This document shows, one piece after another, positions 1 through 6,507 of a stretch of 64,000 nt of DNA. Made by a program: the position numbers and the translations under genes. How positions within the stretch are numbered: position 1 is the stretch's first letter; each line of letters starts with the position of its first letter. Origin of the DNA: Bradyrhizobium vignae (GTDB taxonomy: Bacteria; Pseudomonadota; Alphaproteobacteria; Rhizobiales; Xanthobacteraceae); the NCBI RefSeq assembly GCF_004114425.1, contig NZ_RDQF01000009.1, positions 124,001 to 188,000 on the forward strand, written 5' to 3'. Below the pieces are notes generated by a model. It did not search any database. It saw only the letters and a list, made by a program, of their open reading frames with translations, and had not been told where the DNA came from.

Positions 1-1210
1 CGACCCCGAAACCCTCGGCTGGATGCGCGGCTTTCCGCCGCCGGCGGACCGCACCATCGCCTTCCAGGACGGCTCGTTCCGCAGCTTCCCCGAGCTGCGC
101 TGGGCCTGGAGCAACATCCGCCAGCTGGTACCGACCGTGAACGTCTGGCGCGGGGCGGGGCCGGCATCGGTGTTGCCGCGCCAGGACCACGACATCGGCG
201 CGGTCGCCTCAATGACGATGGACGGCCGGCCCGTGACCTTCGCAAAAATGCTGGAGGAGACCTACGCCGACGGCATCGCGGTGCTGCATCGGGGCAGGCT
301 GATCTATGAGCGCTACTTCGGCGCGCTGAAGCCGCACAAGCCGCATATCGCTATGTCGGTGACGAAGTCGTTCACCGGCGTGCTGGCGGGCATTCTGGTC
401 ACCGAGGGCAAGATCGATCCGCAGGCGCCGGTGACGGACTATGTGCCGGAGCTGAAGGCAAGCGCGTTCGGGGACGCGCGCGTGCACGAGGTCATGGATA
501 TGACCACGGGGCTTCTCTACACCGAGGTCTATACCGACAAGAACTCGGATGTGTGGGGGCTGCGGCGCGCCAACGGCATGGCGCCGATTCCGCCTGGCTA
601 TGACGGCCCGACCACCATCTTCGACTTCCTGATCGCGCAGAAGAAGCAGGGCGAGCACGGCAAGGCTTTCGCCTACAAGACCGTCAACACCGACGTGCTG
701 GCCTGGATCGTCAGGCGCGCCAGCGGCATGACGCTGTCGGATCTGCTCTCCGAGCGCATCTGGCAGCCGATGGGCGCGGAGGAGGACGCGCATTATCACG
801 TCGACCGCATCGGCACCGAGAGCGGCGGCGGCGGTCTCTCCACCACCTTGCGCGATCTCGCCCGCTTCGGTGAGACCATGCGCAATCACGGCCGCTTCAA
901 CGGCCGCCAGGTCGTGCCTTCACAAGTCGTAGAGGACATAGGGCGCGGCGGCGATCCCGAAAAGTTCAAACCGGCCGGCTACACCACGCTGCCGGGCGCC
1001 TCCTATCGCAATCAATGGTGGATCACGCACAACGCGAACGGCGCCTACATGGCGCGCGGCGTCCACGGCCAGGGCATCTACATCGATCCCAAGGCCGAGA
1101 TGGTGATAGCCCGCTACGCCTCGCACCCGATGGCGGGCAATGCCGCCAACGATCCCGTGACGCTGCCGGCGTATATGGCGCTGGCGAAGGCGCTGATGGC
1201 GGGCGGGTAG
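1..1210 (+). CDS. Serine hydrolase, class C beta-lactamase / 6-aminohexanoate-dimer hydrolase family (5' partial)
   Basis: Predicted penicillin-binding-type serine hydrolase acting on amide or ester bonds; the substrate is unknown. The reading frame is open from base 2 (D-P-E-T-L-G-W before the first ATG at 23), and that segment looks like family N-terminus, so the true start lies left of the window. The catalytic SxxK is seen as AMSVTKSFTG (about 112 residues after the ATG at 23), and YKTVNTD is the likely tyrosine motif. The C-terminal domain is complete (HGQGIYIDPKAEMVIARYAS). A second, divergent member of the superfamily lies at 9431-10615. Family is clear; the nylon-oligomer activity name is only by resemblance. 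Confidence 0.88.
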   Translation, partial: DPETLGWMRGFPPPADRTIAFQDGSFRSFPELRWAWSNIRQLVPTVNVWRGAGPASVLPRQDHDIGAVASMTMDGRPVTFAKMLEETYADGIAVLHRGRLIYERYFGALKPHKPHIAMSVTKSFTGVLAGILVTEGKIDPQAPVTDYVPELKASAFGDARVHEVMDMTTGLLYTEVYTDKNSDVWGLRRANGMAPIPPGYDGPTTIFDFLIAQKKQGEHGKAFAYKTVNTDVLAWIVRRASGMTLSDLLSERIWQPMGAEEDAHYHVDRIGTESGGGGLSTTLRDLARFGETMRNHGRFNGRQVVPSQVVEDIGRGGDPEKFKPAGYTTLPGASYRNQWWITHNANGAYMARGVHGQGIYIDPKAEMVIARYASHPMAGNAANDPVTLPAYMALAKALMAGG

Positions 1211-1213
1211 GGG

Positions 1214-1525
1214 CGCGACACACTCGCTGTCATCGCCCGGCTTGATGTTCAGGAAGTCATTGGGGCCGAGTTCGGTATCACCCAGGCGGCCGTCTCGCAG
1301 CACCTCAAGGTGCTGCGCGAGAGCGGCTTTGCGAGCGTTCGGGCGGAGGCGCAAAGGCGGCTCTATTCGGTCGACGTTGCCGGGCTGCGCGCGGTGGATG
1401 CATGGATCGGCCAGTTCAGGAATTTCTGGGAGCCGAAGCTGGACGCGCTGGCCACCGAGATCGCACGCGGCAAACGAGAGCGTCGCAATGCGCCGATCAA
1501 CAAGCGGAGCGGGAAGAGGGCGTGA
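1214..1525 (+). pseudogene. ArsR-family regulator remnant lacking its N-terminus
   Basis: The frame opens right after the stop of the serine hydrolase and reads an ArsR winged-helix: QAAVSQHLKVLRESG is the recognition helix, followed by the wing (AEAQRRLYSVDVAGLRAVDAW). The family's first helices, usually with a F-x-A-L-A-D-P-T-R-R-like segment, are missing, and no good start with a ribosome site precedes the HTH. The only usable start, GTG at 1310, would begin inside the recognition helix. I infer a 5'-truncated relic joined to the hydrolase gene by a deletion. A short expressed product cannot be excluded. Confidence 0.6.
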
Positions 1526-1585
1526 GCGGGCTCCATCCGGATCTACATGGCTCAAATTGGTGGATGACACTGTCGCCAATCCCCC

Positions 1586-2086
1586 CTATGCGTTCCGCGA
1601 CATCTTCTCGAACTTCTTCACCAGCCGTTCCCGCTTCAGCCGCGACAGCCGCTGGATCCAGAACATCCCGTCGAGCTGGTCGATCTCGTGCTGATGGCAG
1701 ACGGCGCGCAAGCCCTCCGATTCCTCGTTTTGCATATTGCCCTCGACGTCCTGGTAGCTGATCCGCACCCGCGCATGGCGCTGCACCTCGTCGTTGACCC
1801 CGGGCATCGAGACGCTGCCCTCGCGATGCATGATCATCTCGGGCGAGGCCCATGTGATCTCCGGATTGACGTAAGTCCGCGCGCCATCCTTGGCCTCGAG
1901 CTCCAGCACCACGACGCGCAAGGGCACGCCGATATGCGGCGCGGTAATGCCGATGCCGGGCGGGGCGCGCATGGTCTCGAGCAGGTCGTTCACGAGGTCG
2001 CGCAAGGACTCGTCGAACGCGGTGACGGGGCCGCCCGGCAGCGCGAGCCGGCGGTCGGGATAGCGCACGATCGGGCGAATACTCAT
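1586..2086 (-). CDS. Peptide deformylase-like protein with altered metal site
   Basis: 166-residue homologue of peptide deformylase, the enzyme that removes the N-formyl group from nascent proteins. All three family motifs align but are changed: motif 1 is GIGITAPH (44-51; usual GxGxAAxQ), motif 2 is EGSVS (89-93; the metal-binding Cys is Ser91), and motif 3 is HEIDQ (133-137; the second His of HExxH is Gln137). H133 and E134 remain. Two of the three metal ligands are therefore lost, so normal deformylase activity is doubtful. The start ATG has AGGAG upstream. The frame is intact, which suggests retained function; the role is unknown. Confidence 0.85.
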   Translation of the reverse strand: MSIRPIVRYPDRRLALPGGPVTAFDESLRDLVNDLLETMRAPPGIGITAPHIGVPLRVVVLELEAKDGARTYVNPEITWASPEMIMHREGSVSMPGVNDEVQRHARVRISYQDVEGNMQNEESEGLRAVCHQHEIDQLDGMFWIQRLSRLKRERLVKKFEKMSRNA

Positions 2087-2179
2087 GCAGGCTCCTACCA
2101 GTCACTCACGGATCGTTGAAGCATCCCCCGCACGGCCCTGTGAGCCGCTCTGTTATTCCGGATAAGGCGTGCCGTCCTT

Positions 2180-2569
2180 GTGCAGGAAGGGAAGCGCGAA
2201 GACGATGGCATGCGTTACAGCCTCCTCACCGGCGACACCAGGGACCGCAAGACCGCGATCGAAGCCTTTCAGAACGGCGCGGCGAAGGTGTTCCTGGTCA
2301 GCCTCAATCTCACCGCTGCCGTCACCGTGATCGTCTTCGATCCCTGGTGGAATCCCGCGGTCGGGGAACAGGCCATCGATCGTGCCTACCGGAGCGGGCA
2401 AGACAAGGCGGTGTTCGTTTACAGACTTGTCGCCGCCGCCACGATCGAGGAGAAGATGAACGATCTCGAGGCCCGAAAGCAGGCCCTGGCTGACAGCCTG
2501 TTCGAGGGCGATGGACAGATCGCTTCGGCGCTCACCGAGGACGACGTCAGGGCCTTGTTCGAGGCTTGA
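2180..2569 (+). pseudogene. SNF2-family helicase C-terminal fragment
   Basis: About 130 codons resembling the last part of the second RecA-like domain of SNF2/RapA-type helicases: DPWWNPAV, then QAIDRAYRSGQDK (motif VI region), then the C-terminal helix EEKMNDLEARKQALADSLF. The frame upstream of GTG 2180 shows no helicase sequence. The stretch VFLVSLNLTAA lacks the glycine-rich segment (K-A-G-G-x-G) normally found between VSL and NLT, so there is also an internal deletion. No ATP-binding motif is left. I call it a decayed gene; it is followed by a dispersed repeat. Confidence 0.7.
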
Positions 2570-2615
2570 CCGAGCGCGGCGCTGCGGTGAGCGCGGCCGG
2601 GGGATGTTGCCATTA

Positions 2616-2735
2616 TGCCGGTGTTTTGCCCGACAGGTCAAATCGCGCCCTGACATCGCAAATGACCGTCCTCGTAAGTCATTGATCCCGCTGGTGCCCG
2701 CTACTGTGCATGGGGTTGTTTTTTCACTTTTTGCT
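2616..2735 (+). repeat. Dispersed intergenic repeat, copy 1 (TGTTTTGCCCGAC family)
   Basis: Shares blocks in the same order and orientation with 43607-43710: GTGTTTTGCCCGAC, then GTCAAA, then AAGTCATTGA, then CTACTGTGCATGGGGTTGTT. The blocks are conserved while the spacers differ in length and sequence. It lies between the SNF2 relic and the MFS gene. I recall similar intergenic sequence in Bradyrhizobium genomes, but its function is unknown. Confidence 0.8.
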
Positions 2736-2834
2736 TCAGGTCACAAAAGCGTGCGGCAAAAATGACGTGACCGCTGTCGGCCGGCGCCGTTCCCATTCGT
2801 CTTCCATGTGAGACAGACCTGACGGGAGACCGAA

Positions 2835-4055
2835 ATGACCTCTTCCAACTATCGCTGGGTGATCGTCGTCGCTGGCAGCCTGCTTGGCTGCGTCGCGGTC
2901 GGCGGCATGTTTTCGCTGCCGGTGTTCCTGCAGCCGATCGCAAAGGACACCGGCTGGTCGGTGACCGGCATCTCCAGCGCGATGACGATCGGCTTTCTGG
3001 CAATGGCCTTCACCAGCATGGCCTGGGGCACGGCAACGGACAGGTTTGGGCCGCTGCCGGTGGTGCTGACGGGATCGACCGTGTTGGCGCTCAGCCTGTT
3101 CGCGGCGAGCCATGCGACCTCGCTGATCGTGTTCCAGATCGTGTTCGGCCTGCTGGTCGGGGCGGCCTGCGCGGCGATCTTCGCGCCGATGATGGCGACC
3201 GTCACGGGCTGGTTCGACACAAATCGCAGCCTCGCCGTGTCGCTGGTCTCGGCCGGCATGGGCATGGCGCCGATGACGATGTCGCCGCTGGCGGCCTGGC
3301 TCGTCTCCGGTCACGACTGGCGCACCTCGATGCAGATCGTTGCGCTCGTGGTCGGCGCCATCATGATCCCGGTCTCGCTGCTGGTGCGCCGTCCGCCGGC
3401 GCTCGCGCAGGCCGCGGCCACACCGGCGGGCGAGGGTGCCGCGCAAGGCGAGATGTCGATGGGCGAGGCGCTGCGCTCCCCGCAATTCCTCATCTTGCTT
3501 GCCACCAACTTCTTCTGCTGCGCGACCCATTCCGGTCCGATCATCCATACCGTCAGCTATGCCGTGAGCTGCGGCATTCCGCTCGTCGCGGCGGTGACGA
3601 TCTACAGCATCGAGGGGTTCGCCGGCCTCGGCGGGCGCATCGCCTTCGGCCTGATGGGCGACCGCTTCGGCGCCAAGCGCGTGCTGGTCTCCGGCCTCCT
3701 GCTGCAGGCGTTCGGCGCGCTCGCCTATGTCTTCGCGCATCAGCTCACGACGTTCTATGCGGTCGGCGCGATCTTCGGCTTCATCTATGCCGGCACCATG
3801 CCGCTCTACGCCGTTCTGATCCGCGAGAACTTTCCGCTCAAGATGATGGGCACGGTGATCGGCGGCACCGCGATGGCCGGCAGCCTCGGCATGGCAACCG
3901 GCCCGCTCGCCGGCGGCCTGATCTACGACGCCTTCTCCAGCTACGCCTGGCTCTACATCGCCTCCTGGGCAATGGGCTTGGGTGCGTTCCTGATGGCCAT
4001 GACGTTCCGCCCCTTCGCAAAGCCGCAAGGCGAGATGGCGCCGGCAGCGGCGTGA
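2835..4055 (+). CDS. MFS transporter
   Basis: 406-residue inner-membrane major facilitator protein with about 12 hydrophobic segments and a central cytoplasmic loop near residues 190-215 (alanine-rich, RRPPALAQAAATPAGEG). The motif-A-like loop GTATDRFGPLP follows TM2, and GLMGDRFGAKR is its repeat after the central loop. It resembles the monocarboxylate/oxalate-formate antiporter-like branch (helices start MTSSNYRWVIVVAGSLLG). The ATG has GGGAG upstream. It stands alone in orientation, with the dispersed repeat upstream. The substrate cannot be read from sequence. Confidence 0.9.
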   Translation: MTSSNYRWVIVVAGSLLGCVAVGGMFSLPVFLQPIAKDTGWSVTGISSAMTIGFLAMAFTSMAWGTATDRFGPLPVVLTGSTVLALSLFAASHATSLIVFQIVFGLLVGAACAAIFAPMMATVTGWFDTNRSLAVSLVSAGMGMAPMTMSPLAAWLVSGHDWRTSMQIVALVVGAIMIPVSLLVRRPPALAQAAATPAGEGAAQGEMSMGEALRSPQFLILLATNFFCCATHSGPIIHTVSYAVSCGIPLVAAVTIYSIEGFAGLGGRIAFGLMGDRFGAKRVLVSGLLLQAFGALAYVFAHQLTTFYAVGAIFGFIYAGTMPLYAVLIRENFPLKMMGTVIGGTAMAGSLGMATGPLAGGLIYDAFSSYAWLYIASWAMGLGAFLMAMTFRPFAKPQGEMAPAAA

Positions 4056-4076
4056 GCGCCGGATCGAGGCGCGGCC

Positions 4077-4463
4077 TCAGAGCTGCGTCTCGATCGCCGC
4101 CTTGTCGATCACCGACCAGACCTGCCGGATCTTGCGGTTGCGAAATTCGTAGAACACGTTTTCGTGGAAAGACACGCGCTTCCCATTGACCGCAAGGCCG
4201 AGGAATATCCCGACTGGTGTGCAATCAAACTTCAACCGGGCAGCGATGCGGGGAGGATCGGAGATCAGCATCTCGATGTGAAATTGCAGATCGGGTATCT
4301 CCCGAACATCCCGTTCCAGCATCGCGCGATAGCCCGCAAGCCCAAGCGGCCGCGCGTTGTGGGCGACCTCATCGTGCACGAATTGTCCGAGGGCCGGCCA
4401 GTCCCGCCGGTTCAGGCAGGCGATGTAGTCGCGGTAGATGGCGGCAAGATCGTCCCTGGCCAT
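4077..4463 (-). CDS. SnoaL-like / NTF2-fold polyketide-cyclase family protein
   Basis: 128-residue small alpha+beta-barrel protein of the SnoaL type. Typical features are the N-terminal helix AIYRDYIACLNRRDW, the central VHDEVAHNARPLG, and the C-terminal strands NVFYEFRNRKIRQVWSVIDK. The frame extends upstream to 4646, but ATG 4463 is chosen because AAGGA sits 7 nt before it and family similarity begins there; the upstream part is the LysR relic read in another frame. Convergent with the MFS gene. Substrate unknown. Confidence 0.82.
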   Translation of the reverse strand: MARDDLAAIYRDYIACLNRRDWPALGQFVHDEVAHNARPLGLAGYRAMLERDVREIPDLQFHIEMLISDPPRIAARLKFDCTPVGIFLGLAVNGKRVSFHENVFYEFRNRKIRQVWSVIDKAAIETQL

Positions 4464-4479
4464 GGCAGGTTCCTTCGGC

Positions 4480-4702
4480 TCATGCGCGCCGCTGCACGTG
4501 ATCGATGAGCGCGCGCAGTTTTGGCGCGACGTTGCGGCGGCTCGGATAGTAGAGGTAGAAGCCGGCGAAGAACGGGCAATAGTCTTCCAGGATCGGCACC
4601 AGCTCGCCGCGTGCGATCGTGGGCCGGAAGCTTGCCTCCATTCCAAAGGTGATCCCGGCGCCGGCCGCCGCGAGCTTGGCTCACCGCCGACCGGGTCACG
4701 CG
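4480..4702 (-). pseudogene. LysR-family regulator relic (HTH piece joined to C-terminal end)
   Basis: Reading the minus strand from 4702, a short piece RVTRSAVSQ matches the LysR recognition helix. From about 4670 to 4480 another frame gives the end of a substrate-binding domain (GITFGMEASFRPTIARGELV, PFFAGFYLYYPSRRNVAPKLRALIDHV) closed by TGA. The roughly 200 residues that should lie between are missing and the frames do not match, so the gene was internally deleted. It overlaps the upstream of the SnoaL-like gene, and a divergent SDR relic abuts it. Confidence 0.65.
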
Positions 4703-4704
4703 CG

Positions 4705-4825
4705 ATGAAGACCTATCGCGCCATCGCGCTTCAGCCCGACGCGATCGCGCGAGCCGTGCGCTTTGCCATCGAGCAGCCCGAAGTCCGACGCGGACGAGAT
4801 GACGATGCCCCGCCGCATCAGAGGC
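4705..4825 (+). pseudogene. Short-chain dehydrogenase C-terminal relic
   Basis: The plus strand reads TYRAIALQPDAIARAVRFAI then EQPE, which matches the end of classical SDR proteins that close with AIEQP and a short beta strand. Just after EQPE the frame is lost; a neighbouring frame continues S-D-A-D-E-M-T-M-P-R. Nothing of the NAD-binding Rossmann half remains. With the LysR relic on the other strand this looks like the remains of a divergent lysR-SDR pair after one deletion. Confidence 0.55.
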
Positions 4826-5690
4826 GCTTCTCGAAGAAGAGGTCCGGGTAGGGATCATCGTTGAAGCGCGGGATCTCGCGCCAGCCCGTGCTGCGATAGA
4901 GCTGACCGGCTTCGGGCAGCGCGCTGTTGGTGTCGAGCCGCAGCAGCGTGATACCGAGCTCGCGCGCGGTGCTCTCGGCCGCATCCATCAGCCGCCGGCC
5001 GAGCCGCAATCCGCGTGCCCCGGGCGCGACCCAGAGTCGCTTGATCTCGGCGTAGCCGTGGTCGGTCCCCTTCAAGCCGACGCAGCCGATCGGCAGCGTG
5101 TCCGAGATCGCGACGATGAAGCTACCGCGCGGTCGGCGCATGTCGTTGGCGTCGGGGTCGCGCGACAGCGAGACGTCAAAGCCGTGCTTGAAGCGGCGGC
5201 CGAGCTCGGCATAGTACTCGCCGAGACAGTAGCGGGCCTGCTCGCTTCGCGGATCCATCTCATCGAGTGCAACACGCTCGCGCGTCAGCGCAGAGGCGAC
5301 CAGGTCCATCGCCGCCAGCAGCACCTCGGCTTGCGAATGTTGCGCCAGGATGCCGTCGGCCTGCGCGTTCGACAGCGCCTCGTAGGCCGCGAACTCGCGC
5401 CGGCCCGCCCGCGTGAGCTTTGCCATGCGCCGACGCGCATCGTCTTCGCGCGCGGCGGTCTCGATCAGCCCTTCGTCCTCGAGGCTGCGGAGCAGCCGGC
5501 TCATCAATCCGGAATCGAGACCGAGATAGTCGCGGATCTCGGCGACGTCGGAGCGCCCGTGGCCGATCGCATTGAGCACGCGCGCCGCGCCGAGCGGCCG
5601 GCCGCGCCCGAGGAACGAGGTATCGAGCGCACCGACGGCAGAGGTGACGGCGCGGTTGAAACGGCGGACGCGGGCGACCGGGTCGAGCAT
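4818..5690 (-). CDS. MarR-type HTH / GNAT acetyltransferase fusion protein
   Basis: 290 residues in two domains. Residues 1-140 are a MarR-like winged helix (SDVAEIRDYLGLDSGLMSR as the HTH, then SLEDEGLIETAAREDDARRR as the wing). Residues 150-290 are a GNAT N-acetyltransferase with the acetyl-CoA loop GARGLRLGRRLMDAAE and a C-terminal LYRSTGWREIPRF. Such fusions may let acetyl-CoA or the acetyl acceptor control DNA binding. A perfect palindrome (5695-5710) lies directly upstream of the start codon, so self-regulation is likely. Substrate unknown. Confidence 0.9.
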   Translation of the reverse strand: MLDPVARVRRFNRAVTSAVGALDTSFLGRGRPLGAARVLNAIGHGRSDVAEIRDYLGLDSGLMSRLLRSLEDEGLIETAAREDDARRRMAKLTRAGRREFAAYEALSNAQADGILAQHSQAEVLLAAMDLVASALTRERVALDEMDPRSEQARYCLGEYYAELGRRFKHGFDVSLSRDPDANDMRRPRGSFIVAISDTLPIGCVGLKGTDHGYAEIKRLWVAPGARGLRLGRRLMDAAESTARELGITLLRLDTNSALPEAGQLYRSTGWREIPRFNDDPYPDLFFEKRL

Positions 5691-5694
5691 GATA

Positions 5695-5710
5695 TCTGAC
5701 TTTAGTCAGA
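5695..5710. promoter_or_regulatory. Probable MarR operator overlapping the translation start region
   Basis: TCTGACT-TT-AGTCAGA is a perfect 7-bp inverted repeat with a 2-bp spacer. It starts 5 bp upstream of the MarR-GNAT start codon. Size and symmetry fit a MarR-dimer site, and its position would block transcription or initiation of its own gene. Role inferred from position. Confidence 0.65.
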
Positions 5711-5739
5711 GATCGTGGACTGTCAATCGCGGACCGAGC

Positions 5740-5934
5740 CGCGTGCGCGGGCGCGGTCGGCAAATCTGTCGGCAAGGACCGCGCATCGTTGTCGCCATGA
5801 TGCCCGGCGGCGGACTCGGCTTCCTTCAGGAGGGCGACCAGCGCGGTCATGAACGCGACCGTCTCTTCCGTCGTGATGTGGCGGACAGTCTCGGCCTTCT
5901 CGGCGCGGCGGTTGTTCTGCTCGGATGCAGCCAT
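5740..5934 (-). pseudogene. Short ORF of unknown origin, possibly a relic
   Basis: ATG 5934 has a strong upstream GAGGAG. The first 50 codons (MAASEQNNRRAEKAETVRH, then ITTEETVAFMTALVALLKEA) look protein-like, but the frame then runs on into the MarR-GNAT gene in another frame and reads as arginine-rich shadow. It follows the ABC ATPase relic by 14 nt. I do not recognise it. It may be a truncated small gene or a start now lost to decay. Confidence 0.3.
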
Positions 5935-5948
5935 CGCCCCGCTCCTCG

Positions 5949-6300
5949 TCAGCGTTCGCGGAAAGCACGGGTCAGGTCGTCGCGGAGCGGACCAAACAGA
6001 TATTCGAACAGCGTGCGCGGCCGCGTCGGCACGATCACGGCGGCGCCGTCTGCCTTGGCGCTGAGTAGCGCAGCCTTCAGCGCCTCCTCGCCGGGTGCGT
6101 CGAGATTTGCATTGGGCTCATCCGGCACGAGCAGCGGCGGCCGGCCGAGCAGAGCGCGCGCAAGACCGAGCCGCTGGCGCTGTCCGCCGGAGAGGCCGAC
6201 GCCGCCGACGCCGAGCCGGGTGTCGTACTGCCGCGGCAGATCGAGCACCATGTCGTGGGTCGGCGCCGAGACCGAAGCATCGATGCCGCCGGTTCCCGCA
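5949..6300 (-). pseudogene. ABC transporter ATPase relic, type I secretion PrtD-like
   Basis: About 115 codons of an ABC ATPase C-terminal half: [16 protein letters not shown], the signature [17 protein letters not shown], a Walker B changed to [12 protein letters not shown] (usual LDEP), and a following [20 protein letters not shown]. Walker A, the Q-loop and the membrane domain are absent, and the H-loop (usual H) reads VPTRPR. The arrangement matches the HlyB/PrtD-like type I secretion ATPases. It is cut at both ends and can be called non-functional with fair confidence. Confidence 0.72.
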
Positions 6301-6507
6301 AGGGCAGCGCGCTTGACTCTGTTGTGCGAGGTATTTGAGACGCTGCCGCGAACACCAATCCATCACCGTCACCCCTCAGGATGACGGAACGTGCTCAGAC
6401 AACGAATAAAGTGTCCAGTCCACGCTGCATTGTGAGTTGTGCCGGAACGATGGACGGCTACGATGGGCGGCTCCTGGAGCTTGGGATGCGTAACGAGCGG
6501 AGACGAC

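Noticed and set aside
2736..4028. 430-codon minus frame over the MFS gene
   Set aside because: His/Arg/Asp-rich shadow; the MFS protein is clear.
5260..5740. Continuation of the 5934 minus frame
   Set aside because: Overlaps the MarR-GNAT gene in another frame and reads as arginine-rich shadow.
6439..6507. Earlier ATG for the acetolactate synthase
   Set aside because: No ribosome site at the earlier ATG, and the added residues do not resemble the family.
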